In this document: piece after piece, positions 1 through 5,767 of the stretch
How positions within the stretch are numbered: the stretch's first letter is position 1
How the letters are laid out: each line of letters opens with the position of its first letter
Assembly (NCBI GenBank): GCA_905373345.1
Contig: CAJPSU010000044.1
Coordinates: forward strand, 1-6,189
DNA from: Candidatus Saccharimonadota bacterium
Lineage (GTDB): Bacteria > Patescibacteriota > Saccharimonadia > Saccharimonadales > Saccharimonadaceae
DNA: 6,189 nt
Direction: 5' to 3'
Translations under genes and position numbers: made by a program
Notes under the pieces: model-generated
Database searches by the model: none
Told to the model about the DNA's origin: nothing
What the model saw: the letters and a program-made list of their open reading frames with translations, nothing else

Positions 1-45
1 GTCAATATTAACGCGAAAAACACTTATACAAAGGCTTTACACCCA

Positions 46-1575
46 TTACTGCACCGCGTCTTCCCCAAAATGTTTCTGCAACCGCATTTTGATTGAACCT
101 TCGTGGCGGCCGAGCTGTGTACTCAAGTGCTTAATCGACTCACCGTTAATGAATCCAAGTTTTAGTGCTTCGTCGTCCTGCGGCTGCCACGGCTTGTATG
201 CGTTCAGATGAGTCTCGCGCATTTTAGCAACTTTTTCAGACCAGCTGCTTGATTTCTTTTTGCTCGGGTTTTTTAGCGGTTTAGCGGCACGCTCCTCAGC
301 TTTTCTTTGCAAGTATTGAAATCGTTCGCAATCGTTTGCCGCACGCATTTTCAACCGCTCGTCAATCGCATACGCTTCGTCGCTCATCTGGAGTGCCGTA
401 CGGTTTATGCCCGTCAAGTACAAATTATCAATATCGCGCACGCGGCTGAGTGCTACATAGCCCATGCCCGGTACAAATGCTTTGCGCAAGTCAATGCGCG
501 CTGCATCAAGCGTCATGCCCTGGCTCTTGTGCACCGTAATCGCCCACGCCAAGCGCAGCGGAACCTGACTGATACTTGCCCGCTTTTTGTCGCCATCGCG
601 CAATTCCCACGTATCCGGCTGCATTACTACCGTTCTGCCATTACGGAATTGCACAACTGGATAATCTGTTGCCGGCTCAAAATCAACTACCATACCGATA
701 CTACCGTTTGCATAACGTTTACTCTGATCGTTCTTAACCGCCATAACAAGCGCGCCAAGCTTGAGCACTAACTCTACCGGCGCAAGTACACTACGCTGCA
801 AATTCTCAACGTAGTTTGCGCTGCCGGTGGTATGCTGCGTATATTGCACTTCGTCGCCTGCTAACTCTGCAAGTCTTCGCCTATTGATTTGATCAACGTC
901 AACATTCATCGTATGGAGCTCTGTCAAGTCAGCGTCCGTTGGCGGCTCGTATTCGGCACGGTCCAGCAATGTTTCAGCGTGATGACGGCGCAGGTCATTC
1001 GCCCGCAAACTCGTCAAAATATCAAGCAGCGCATCACCCTTATGCTGGCGGAATTGTTCATCTAAATACAGAATTACTGGATTCAGCTCGCGCCACGCAT
1101 CCGAATGCACCACAAAACCGCCCTCACGGCTGCCCGCCCGATTCACTGGCGGCAACTGGAAGAAGTCGCCCGACATTACTACCTGAATACCGCCAAACGG
1201 TACGTCCGGTGCCTTACGCACCAGACGGCATACTTCATCAACCATATCCAAGCGGTAGTCGTGCAGCATACTAATCTCATCAATGATCAAAATATCTGTT
1301 TTTTCGATGATTTCACGCCGTCCTTTCGTAATATGATCGACGAATCGATCCGGCAGGTAGTCCAGTACGCCTATCCCCGCCCAGGCGTGAATCGTCGCGC
1401 CGCCCAGGTGTGTCGCCGCTAGCCCGGTCGTTGCCGTCACGCTCACATACTTTCCCTCGTCTTTACTCGCACGAATAAATTGGTTCAGCACAAACGTCTT
1501 GCCTGCCCCTGCCGGTCCAGTTAACAGCGCACTTTCGCCATGCAACAAAATTTCGAGAGCGAGTCTCTGGTTCAT
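46..1575 (-). CDS. Pif1/RecD-like superfamily 1B DNA helicase with C-terminal helical domain
   Basis: ATP-dependent 5'-3' DNA helicase of the Pif1/RecD2 type, 509 aa and complete. Visible motifs in order: Walker A GPAGAGKT (20-27), motif Ia VTATTGLAA (46-54) followed by GGATIHAWAGIG, Walker B IIDEIS (97-102), motif III GDFFQLPP (136-143), DEQFRQ (172-177), the UvrD-C-like ITVHKSQGMTLD (346-357) and the arginine-finger region GYVALSRVR (372-380). A charged, lysine-rich linker (about 425-445) leads to a 50-residue tail with a PWQPQDDEAL...LGRHEGSIKMRL pattern, resembling Myb/SANT-like or HTH DNA-binding tails. Pif1-family enzymes unwind replication obstacles, G-quadruplexes and R-loops; the role here is inferred from family. 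ATG start: Walker A sits 20 residues in, normal for minimal bacterial members. There is no Shine-Dalgarno, but a perfect TATAAT lies 6 nt upstream. The gene lies 21 nt behind the 169-aa gene. Very confident in helicase, less in subfamily. Confidence 0.95.
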   Translation of the reverse strand: MNQRLALEILLHGESALLTGPAGAGKTFVLNQFIRASKDEGKYVSVTATTGLAATHLGGATIHAWAGIGVLDYLPDRFVDHITKGRREIIEKTDILIIDEISMLHDYRLDMVDEVCRLVRKAPDVPFGGIQVVMSGDFFQLPPVNRAGSREGGFVVHSDAWRELNPVILYLDEQFRQHKGDALLDILTSLRANDLRRHHAETLLDRAEYEPPTDADLTELHTMNVDVDQINRRRLAELAGDEVQYTQHTTGSANYVENLQRSVLAPVELVLKLGALVMAVKNDQSKRYANGSIGMVVDFEPATDYPVVQFRNGRTVVMQPDTWELRDGDKKRASISQVPLRLAWAITVHKSQGMTLDAARIDLRKAFVPGMGYVALSRVRDIDNLYLTGINRTALQMSDEAYAIDERLKMRAANDCERFQYLQRKAEERAAKPLKNPSKKKSSSWSEKVAKMRETHLNAYKPWQPQDDEALKLGFINGESIKHLSTQLGRHEGSIKMRLQKHFGEDAVQ

Positions 1576-1581
1576 AATTCT

Positions 1582-1587
1582 ATTATA
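1582..1587 (-). promoter_or_regulatory. -10 box TATAAT for the helicase, probable leaderless promoter
   Basis: On the minus strand a perfect TATAAT is followed by AGAATT and then the helicase ATG. The A of the start codon is therefore the seventh base after the hexamer, where transcription normally begins. No convincing -35 hexamer is seen 16-18 nt upstream (GC-rich sequence there), and no purine-rich Shine-Dalgarno fits between. The box lies in the 21-nt gap between the preceding stop codon and the ATG. Confidence 0.55.
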
Positions 1588-1596
1588 GACGAAAAC

Positions 1597-2106
1597 CTAC
1601 CGCGGGCGCGGTTGTTCAGTGACATACGGCAAAAACCGCTGACGCCATTCGCCTATCTGGTCGCTAGTTAGCGTAAACGGCTGCCCGCCAAGTTCATGTA
1701 TGTGCTCGCGAGGAAAAGACAATAATACGCCCGCAACAATATATGCGCCGAGCTTAAGCATGCTTCTCGTTTGTGCCGGCGATAATTCCGCGTCATATTG
1801 AGGTGCGCCTTTTGTTCCATATATCACGCCCAAGATAGGGTCGTCTCGAACCCCGCAAACCGTCGCCTGCGGCTCAGCCGCTTCTTTAGGTAACGGGAAA
1901 TAACGGCCGGCGTGGCCAACGCGCTTCATCAATGCCTCGTGACAGTTTTCATGTCCCGTTGCTACACTGTAATGAATCGCTTGCATCTTACCGTCATAGG
2001 CAATCTTATGAACAACTGCCAGTGCTAAATTATCGTCTAGACTGGTATCGTCACGGTAGTCATCGCAACTTACCGACACCCGCTTTGGCAACCACAACTC
2101 ACTCAT
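1597..2106 (-). CDS. Unrecognised 169-aa protein, histidine-rich, with an HENCH motif
   Basis: I do not recognise the family. An upstream TTG (2122-2124) could add six residues, but the ATG at 2106 is preferred: a TTGACA/TAAGAT promoter places the transcript start almost on it. The product is soluble-looking, with an acidic segment (CDDYRDD, 14-20, then LDDN), several histidines (33, 45, 52, 56, 65, 135, 137) and the string HENCH at 52-56, which fits the HExxH zincin pattern only loosely because a glutamate follows. A moderately hydrophobic stretch LKLGAYIVAGVLLSF (117-131) is interrupted by polar flanks and is more likely a buried helix than a membrane anchor. The C-terminus is basic and proline-rich (TEQPRPR). 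It sits between rnhA (42-nt gap containing its promoter) and the helicase. Coding is supported by length and by clean packing between two well-identified genes. Confidence 0.8.
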   Translation of the reverse strand: MSELWLPKRVSVSCDDYRDDTSLDDNLALAVVHKIAYDGKMQAIHYSVATGHENCHEALMKRVGHAGRYFPLPKEAAEPQATVCGVRDDPILGVIYGTKGAPQYDAELSPAQTRSMLKLGAYIVAGVLLSFPREHIHELGGQPFTLTSDQIGEWRQRFLPYVTEQPRPR

Positions 2107-2114
2107 ATTGATAT

Positions 2115-2144
2115 ATCTTATCAATAAAATATACGTTTTGTCAA
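2115..2144 (-). promoter_or_regulatory. Promoter TTGACA-18-TAAGAT for the 169-aa gene, near-leaderless
   Basis: On the minus strand a consensus -35 TTGACA (2139-2144) is separated by 18 nt from TAAGAT (2115-2120), a 4/6 match to TATAAT. Eight bases (2107-2114) then separate it from the ATG at 2106, so the start of transcription should fall within a base or two of the start codon. It begins right after the rnhA stop codon (2149-2151). It is the best complete sigma-70-type promoter in the window. Confidence 0.6.
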
Positions 2145-2148
2145 ACTA

Positions 2149-2568
2149 TTATAGCCGCGCACCCTGGCGTGCTTTATTCGCCCACTCGTCTGCTCGTTCA
2201 TTTTGTTCATGCCCGACATGCCCGCGCACCCATACGAGCTTAGGCTGCACCGTGCGATATAATTCGTACGCCTGCTGCACAAGCTCAAGGTTTTTGATCT
2301 CGCCATTTTTTTTGCGCCAACCCTTTTCCTCCCAGCCTGGCGCCCATTTCGTTAGTACATTGATCCAAAACTCGCTATCGGTATGAATTTCACATGGCTC
2401 CCCTGCCGCTAGCCGCATCGCCGTTACAAGTGCAAACCCCTCCATGCGAATATTCGTCGTTTCGCCGTCTTCCGAACCAAGCGCTACTGGCCTATTGTTT
2501 TCTATTACCGCAAACCCGCCTGGTCCCGGGTTTGGACTAGCACTGCCATCAGTATAAAAAATTCTCAT
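2149..2568 (-). CDS. rnhA: Ribonuclease HI
   Basis: Cleaves the RNA strand of RNA-DNA hybrids, helping remove primers and R-loops in the cytoplasm. The 139-aa protein carries the family signature TDGSASPNPGPGG at 6-18 and the full DEDD metal-binding set: D7 (TDGS), E43 (RMEG), D64 (HTDSEF) and D127 (NERADEWA), plus the conserved catalytic histidine H117 (RGHVGHEQNERAD). A tryptophan- and lysine-rich segment at 75-88 (WAPGWEEKGWRKKN) corresponds to the basic substrate handle of E. coli RNase HI. It is slightly shorter than E. coli RNase HI (155 aa) and has no N-terminal hybrid-binding domain. The start is fixed by the DGS motif position and by a Shine-Dalgarno (TAAGGAG) 11 nt upstream that overlaps the stop codon of the preceding 193-aa gene, implying an operon with it and probably coupled translation. 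Confidence 0.96.
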   Translation of the reverse strand: MRIFYTDGSASPNPGPGGFAVIENNRPVALGSEDGETTNIRMEGFALVTAMRLAAGEPCEIHTDSEFWINVLTKWAPGWEEKGWRKKNGEIKNLELVQQAYELYRTVQPKLVWVRGHVGHEQNERADEWANKARQGARL

Positions 2569-2579
2569 ATCGCATCATA

Positions 2580-2586
2580 CTCCTTA
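2580..2586 (-). promoter_or_regulatory. Shine-Dalgarno of rnhA overlapping the upstream stop codon
   Basis: The minus strand reads TAAGGAG, where TAA is the stop codon of the 193-aa gene and AAGGAG is the ribosome binding site for rnhA, 11 nt from its ATG. Ribosomes finishing the upstream gene end on the initiation site, which favours translational coupling. The spacing is a little longer than the usual 5-9 nt. Confidence 0.75.
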
Positions 2587-3165
2587 AATGTCTCGCGGCG
2601 GCAATGATTTTCGCAGCGCATCCGGCACATACCAATTCGCACCACCGCTCGTTTTCAGATCATAGTTAATCATATATTCTTGGCGGAAATAGTCACCCGT
2701 CCCTGTAATTTTTAAGTCGATATACGCTTTGGTGTATGCGCGGTCGCGCGGCGTTTGTCCGTGGTATACGCGGATTTCGTGCGATTCGCCAGCGCGCAAA
2801 AATCGATCCGGATCAGTGCTCTGCTTCAACAAATCAACCTTGGTAATTTCAATGTCGTACGGCGAGCGATTATGCAGCGTAATCCATAGCTCTAAATTTG
2901 CAAGATTATTCGACGTATGCGGCTCGACGCGATCAACGGTAAGTGTCGGCAGCACTTTCGTACCCGATGCGGTTCGATAGGCGTTTGGCTCCGTGCGCTG
3001 GTCGCCGCCATGCCGCCCTTCTCCTCTTTCATCGCCCGCCATACCATCCGGCTGTAGCGACATATCGCTGTTTTTCGCTTCCTCCCAATCACGCACCTGC
3101 TTCGGTAAACCCGCGTCATCATATGCCGGATCTGTACCAAATATGAAATTTCGTAGCCAACCCAT
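2584..3165 (-). CDS. Unrecognised 193-aa protein, first gene of the rnhA operon
   Basis: I do not recognise a family. The frame stays open to an ATG at 3201, but that codon lies upstream of the predicted -10 box. The ATG at 3165 has AGGAGG 5 nt before it and is chosen. The protein has a short hydrophobic/aromatic N-terminus (GWLRNFIFG, 2-10), without the length of a signal peptide. A low-complexity charged glycine-rich linker follows (about 40-60, GDERGEGRHGGDQR). From about 70 onward the protein alternates hydrophobic and polar residues as in a beta-sandwich (LELWITLHN, HEIRVYHGQ, AYIDLKITG), ending with a basic tail. The layout suggests a tethering peptide, a disordered linker and a globular beta domain. 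It is followed after 15 nt by rnhA, with which it should be co-transcribed. Function unknown; the shared operon is the only clue. Confidence 0.85.
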   Translation of the reverse strand: MGWLRNFIFGTDPAYDDAGLPKQVRDWEEAKNSDMSLQPDGMAGDERGEGRHGGDQRTEPNAYRTASGTKVLPTLTVDRVEPHTSNNLANLELWITLHNRSPYDIEITKVDLLKQSTDPDRFLRAGESHEIRVYHGQTPRDRAYTKAYIDLKITGTGDYFRQEYMINYDLKTSGGANWYVPDALRKSLPPRDI

Positions 3166-3170
3166 ATCGT

Positions 3171-3195
3171 CCTCCTTTTTCCCTATTCTAGTATA
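3171..3195 (-). promoter_or_regulatory. Promoter -10 and strong Shine-Dalgarno of the 193-aa gene
   Basis: On the minus strand TATACT (3190-3195) is a 5/6 match to the -10 consensus, predicting a transcript start near 3183. AGGAGG (3171-3176) follows, 5 nt before the ATG at 3165. The 5' leader would be about 18 nt. The -35 position is poor and is occupied by the TATATA core of a 16-bp palindrome, suggesting that an activator or repressor acts here. This arrangement rules out the longer reading of the gene from 3201. Confidence 0.6.
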
Positions 3196-3208
3196 CCGCA
3201 TTACACCT

Positions 3209-3224
3209 ACGCTATATATAGCGT
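3209..3224. repeat. 16-bp perfect palindrome, candidate operator
   Basis: ACGCTATATATAGCGT is identical on both strands and has no loop, so it is more plausible as a protein-binding site than as an RNA hairpin. Its centre lies about 34 nt upstream of the predicted transcription start of the 193-aa gene, over the -35 region, where a bound dimeric regulator would block or recruit RNA polymerase. Function inferred from position and symmetry only. Confidence 0.5.
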
Positions 3225-3232
3225 GCCCATAT

Positions 3233-3294
3233 CTAGTGTTTATGGTTCAGTGGAAAAAATGCGCACAACCCCGCACCAACACTAGACTAGTGTT
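3233..3294. repeat. Three copies of an 8-bp half-site (CTAGTGTT / AACACTAG)
   Basis: AACACTAG (3278-3285) and CTAGTGTT (3287-3294) form a perfect inverted repeat about one central base, and a third copy CTAGTGTT lies at 3233-3240. All three fall in the 221-nt gene-free stretch, roughly 50-110 nt upstream of the predicted start of the 193-aa transcript. On the minus strand the inverted pair could also fold as a short hairpin downstream of the PHP gene. Repeated half-sites in an upstream region suggest cooperative regulator binding. Confidence 0.45.
3254..3277 (-). terminator. Weak terminator candidate after the PHP gene
   Basis: On the minus strand TGCG, an eight-base loop and CGCA are followed at once by TTTTTT (3254-3259); two G-U pairs can extend the stem. 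The AACACTAG/CTAGTGTT inverted repeat lies directly before it and could add structure. The stem is short for an intrinsic terminator, and it sits about 150 nt past the PHP stop codon. It is, however, the only stem-plus-T-run I find between the two transcription units. Confidence 0.25.
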
Positions 3295-3422
3295 AATTTG
3301 CAGAAAACGTACCATAAAAAATAGCCCTGTGCCGCTTTTACCCTTTTCAGAAGGCAAGCACGAAACAAATAGCCTAAGGTAGCCTCGTTCTGCAGATTCG
3401 TAGTAATAATTCCCAAATCCAG

Positions 3423-4364
3423 CTACTCGGCAGTCGTAGCACGAGAAGTGACAAGTAAATTTAAGCTATCTACCATCTCCTGCCCCGGGCGCACTGCCTC
3501 ATCTGCCATACCCAGACTCGGCATATTTCCCCAAAGTTCGTGATTGTCACTATGATAATCCGAGCCGCCAGTAATCAGCAAATTGCTTTCTTTCGCAAAT
3601 TGCGTAAATTCTCGGATCATATCAAATCGCCGATCGCCGTTTTCTTTGTCGTACTGTATATTGATCGCTTCAACCGCGTCAAATTTATTGCGCAGGATTA
3701 GCTGTTTCATGCACTCAAGCGAAAAACCCTTCATAACATTAAAACTTGGGTGCGCACACGATGATATTCCACCAGCTTGATGGATTATATCAATCGCCTC
3801 ATGAGTTAATAGCGGCTTCGTTTTTGGCACAAACGCTGGGCAGCCTTTGATCAACCACTTCTCAATGAATTCACCTTGCAGCGGCATACTTCCATGCGCT
3901 TTAATCAGCCGATGTCGATTCGCTTCATTCGCCAAAACATCGCGCGCAATATGTGCCTTGGTGATAATCTCGCCAGACGCCACCAACTCGTCTACCCGCA
4001 AGACAAAACCGTAGCTCGCCAATTTTTCTGCAATCTGCCCCATAAGCTTAATTCGATCGGCGCGCAGTTGTGCACATTCCTCCCTCAGTACCTTGTTTTC
4101 CAGATCAATCCCCAAACCTAACGCATGAACTTTTTGTCCGCTTTCTTCGTCAATTGTCGAAAATTCAATCCCTGGAATCAGCTCAATTTCTAGCTCTTTC
4201 GCTAGCAAAAATAGCTCTTTATCATAACCATCAACCGTATCGTGATCAGTGATAGCAATAGTTTTTATACCTCGCTTTTTCGCTAAGCTCAGCAATTCAG
4301 CCGGAGCATAATCGCCGTCCGAACAATTTGTGTGGGTGTGTAGGTCTATCAGATCTGCTGCCAT
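3423..4364 (-). CDS. PHP-domain phosphoesterase, RNase AM / YciV-like
   Basis: A 313-aa PHP-superfamily metal-dependent phosphoesterase. All metal-binding motifs are present: DLHTHTNCSDG (H9, H11, D16), ITDHD (D40, H41), GIEFS (E67), VHALG (H80), CAHPS (H205) and GSDYH (D269, H271). A mainly helical insertion (about 95-185) splits the barrel between the fourth and fifth motifs. Length and insertion match the YciV/TrpH family, whose characterised members hydrolyse 3',5'-nucleoside bisphosphates or AMP; E. coli YciV (RNase AM) also trims RNA 5' ends. The exact substrate here cannot be read from sequence, and histidinol-phosphatase is less likely. ATG start: the first HTH motif begins at residue 9, typical of the family. 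The start lies 16 nt inside the end of the 292-aa gene, with only a purine-rich GAGAGAGAAG as a possible ribosome site, so translation probably depends on the upstream gene. Confidence 0.92.
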   Translation of the reverse strand: MAADLIDLHTHTNCSDGDYAPAELLSLAKKRGIKTIAITDHDTVDGYDKELFLLAKELEIELIPGIEFSTIDEESGQKVHALGLGIDLENKVLREECAQLRADRIKLMGQIAEKLASYGFVLRVDELVASGEIITKAHIARDVLANEANRHRLIKAHGSMPLQGEFIEKWLIKGCPAFVPKTKPLLTHEAIDIIHQAGGISSCAHPSFNVMKGFSLECMKQLILRNKFDAVEAINIQYDKENGDRRFDMIREFTQFAKESNLLITGGSDYHSDNHELWGNMPSLGMADEAVRPGQEMVDSLNLLVTSRATTAE

Positions 4365-5227
4365 GAGCTTAACTTCTCTCTCAGCGCCTCCATCGTTGGT
4401 TCATGTTGCAAAAGTTGACGAGCACGGTAGCTTCGCTTCATGACAATATCAGCTAATTGATCAACGCTATAGCATCTCGTCAGTCTTGAGCGAGCCTCGT
4501 CAATCGCATCTAATATTTCAGTATCTGTCACTCTTGGGTAGGGTGTCATGCTAAACACAAAATCAAACCAAAAATCAATACTTTTATTATTTTTCCATTC
4601 TGCATACATCGACCATATGGTCGGATGAGTAAGTTTGCCGTCGCCTATATCAGCGCAAGCCTGTATAAAATCATTCTTATCTATAACATGTAGATCTATT
4701 GGTAAATAGCTTGCTGGTTTACGCCCCTCTGCCCACGCATCAAGCATATCGGCATACAGTAGAATTTTCTGCCACATCAAGCGCGTCGTACGGATAGCGA
4801 GCGCCTCATCTGCAGCCTCGTATATCATATAAAGCACCGGATAGTCGCGCAGGGTCATCCAGCGTTGTTGATAGAGTGGATATTCTAGCACATCTGCTCT
4901 ATCAAATGCCTCATGCTCGTCTGCTAAAAGTGTGTCAATCCCATCTTTCGCGATCATTTTGACCGATTTCTTACAGTGTGCTACCGCCTGCTTATACGTC
5001 ATTTGCACGCTTTCGGATTGCTGCTTGCTGCCGCGACAATCCGATGCATCATACTCGCGGAAAACGCCGCGCCATTTAGCAGGCGTATCGCCGCATGCGC
5101 ACATTAGTAAAAACGCAAGCTGCGCGAAATAATATGCCACTTCGCTACTGTCGCTATCACGATACCGGTAGAGCGCATATTTCAAGTAGTGCTTGGTAGT
5201 TTGCGGCGCGGAATTTTTTACAGCCAT
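4349..5227 (-). CDS. Unrecognised 292-aa protein containing a domain shared with the 95-aa protein
   Basis: No known family recognised. The frame is open further upstream (ATG at 5275, TTG at 5308), but I choose the ATG at 5227: TATACT ends 6 nt before it, as at the helicase, and the upstream residues look non-conserved and overlap a small ORF. Three parts are visible. The N-terminal region (about 8-60) has an aromatic helix-like segment EVAYYFAQLAFLLMCACG (29-46). The central domain (75-162) starts QMTYKQAVAHC and matches the 95-aa protein without gaps, about 34 identities in 88 positions by eye. The C-terminal region (about 163-292) is predominantly helical (FWFDFVFSM, QLADIVMKRSYRARQLL). 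No signal peptide is seen; the hydrophobic stretch is too polar at its edges to call a membrane segment. The stop codon lies 16 nt inside the PHP gene, so the two are probably one operon. Confidence 0.85.
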   Translation of the reverse strand: MAVKNSAPQTTKHYLKYALYRYRDSDSSEVAYYFAQLAFLLMCACGDTPAKWRGVFREYDASDCRGSKQQSESVQMTYKQAVAHCKKSVKMIAKDGIDTLLADEHEAFDRADVLEYPLYQQRWMTLRDYPVLYMIYEAADEALAIRTTRLMWQKILLYADMLDAWAEGRKPASYLPIDLHVIDKNDFIQACADIGDGKLTHPTIWSMYAEWKNNKSIDFWFDFVFSMTPYPRVTDTEILDAIDEARSRLTRCYSVDQLADIVMKRSYRARQLLQHEPTMEALREKLSSWQQI

Positions 5228-5233
5228 GCTTAT

Positions 5234-5239
5234 AGTATA
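5234..5239 (-). promoter_or_regulatory. -10-like TATACT 6 nt before the 292-aa start codon
   Basis: The minus strand reads TATACT, ATAAGC, ATG, the same geometry as the perfect TATAAT before the helicase. The hexamer at the -35 position (CTGCGA, 17-nt spacer) matches only 3/6. No Shine-Dalgarno is seen. If active, it would give a leaderless mRNA and fix the start at 5227. Confidence 0.4.
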
Positions 5240-5252
5240 CTCGGAAACGCAT

Positions 5253-5423
5253 TCATTCGCAGTAGTTACTTTCATGCTGTAGCCGCGTGTCTGAGGGTAT
5301 GTCGGCAAAATTATTCTGTAATAAATAGTTAATTGGTTGTAAATCGTTATTATGCTGCGCTAAGTCTGCTACCTTTTGACGCGCGTACTTTTTGAGCTGG
5401 TTTATTACTACATCTTTATTCAT
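5253..5423 (-). CDS. Candidate 56-aa small protein
   Basis: An ATG-to-TGA frame in what would otherwise be a gap of about 210 nt between the 107-aa and 292-aa genes. The peptide begins MNKDVVINQLKKYARQKV and ends RLQHESNYCE. The first 25 residues can form an amphipathic basic helix, and the rest is asparagine/glutamine-rich and polar. Composition is protein-like and the frame fills the gap neatly: 15 nt after the 107-aa stop and 25 nt before the preferred 292-aa start. Against it, there is no Shine-Dalgarno, only a poor TACACT 4 nt upstream, and I know no homologue. It is in a different frame from the 292-aa gene, so it is not a simple upstream extension. It could be a small regulator or partner of its neighbours, or chance. 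Confidence 0.45.
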   Translation of the reverse strand: MNKDVVINQLKKYARQKVADLAQHNNDLQPINYLLQNNFADIPSDTRLQHESNYCE

Positions 5424-5438
5424 TTGCAGTGTAATGAA

Positions 5439-5762
5439 TCATCGCTCCCTATATAGGGTAAAGTAGCCTGTTATATTTGGCGCATATTGAGCATGTTCTT
5501 TGTTCTTGACGCCAAACTCTATAGAGGTCTCGCCATCAAGCGGCACTACTTCATGAGTGAGTCCGTCATCAAGAAACGTATCGTCAGGAAAGTCTTCAAA
5601 AACAAGCACATATTCACGACCCTTTGCGTCTTCAAAATAATGCGCCCAAGCGTCAGGACCAATTCGACCATGGTCTTTCCAGCGAATTGTCGCCGCATCA
5701 AGCTCATGATAGTTCGGCAAGATTACGTGTTCATAAAATTGTTCAATAACTTTGCGATCCAT
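5439..5762 (-). CDS. Unrecognised 107-aa acidic protein
   Basis: No family recognised. The product is small, soluble and acidic, with an N-terminal helix (DRKVIEQFYEHVILPNY, 2-18). An alternating hydrophobic/polar pattern follows, suggestive of a beta sheet: DAWAHYFEDAKGREYVLVFE, then HEVVPLDGETSIEFGVKN and a final YFTLYRER. Aspartates and glutamates are abundant (FEDFPDDTFLDDG). There is no signal peptide or membrane segment. The ATG lies 5 nt after the stop codon of the 95-aa gene, and a TAGG that begins at that stop codon can serve as its ribosome site, so the pair is almost certainly co-transcribed and coupled. Small acidic proteins coupled to a small partner are common among immunity and antitoxin proteins, but nothing in the sequence proves that here. 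Confidence 0.8.
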   Translation of the reverse strand: MDRKVIEQFYEHVILPNYHELDAATIRWKDHGRIGPDAWAHYFEDAKGREYVLVFEDFPDDTFLDDGLTHEVVPLDGETSIEFGVKNKEHAQYAPNITGYFTLYRER

Positions 5763-5767
5763 ACTAC

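Noticed and set aside
1..45. TATAAG (23-28, minus strand) and TTGAC at the left edge as a promoter for a gene beyond the window
   Set aside because: TATAAG lacks a -35 match, and the TTGAC is cut by the edge; with no downstream gene visible it cannot be judged.
307..1422. Plus-strand and other-frame open frames over the helicase gene
   Set aside because: They lie opposite strongly conserved helicase motifs and give arginine/histidine-rich, family-free peptides typical of antisense shadows. The same holds for the plus-strand frames over the rnhA, 193-aa, PHP and 292-aa genes.
2104..2124. TTG start adding six residues to the 169-aa protein
   Set aside because: The TTG lies within the predicted promoter, just upstream of the -10 hexamer, so it would not be on the transcript. 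The ATG at 2106 is the natural start.
3166..3201. ATG at 3201 adding twelve residues to the 193-aa protein
   Set aside because: It lies upstream of the TATACT -10 box and has no Shine-Dalgarno, whereas the ATG at 3165 has AGGAGG at ideal spacing.
3370..3385. Direct repeat TAGCCT-4-TAGCCT just past the PHP stop
   Set aside because: Only two 6-bp copies; too short to distinguish from chance.
3282..3422. In-frame open stretch of 46 codons after the PHP stop codon (TAG to TAG), possible readthrough or lost tail
   Set aside because: The PHP protein already has full family length, the extension resembles no domain, and 46 codons can stay open by chance.
5228..5308. Longer 292-aa protein starting at TTG 5308 or ATG 5275
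   Set aside because: Neither has a Shine-Dalgarno, both overlap the 56-aa small ORF, and the ATG at 5227 has the leaderless geometry seen elsewhere. This remains a judgement; the 5275 start is not excluded.
5416..5442. ATGA overlap at the 107-aa stop leading to an eight-codon frame
   Set aside because: It ends after eight codons and shows no other sign of function.
5447..5458. Perfect palindrome CCCTATATAGGG at the end of the 107-aa gene
   Set aside because: It is inside the coding region (codons for TLYRE), has no loop and no following T-run, so it is neither a terminator nor a clear operator. It is most likely chance.
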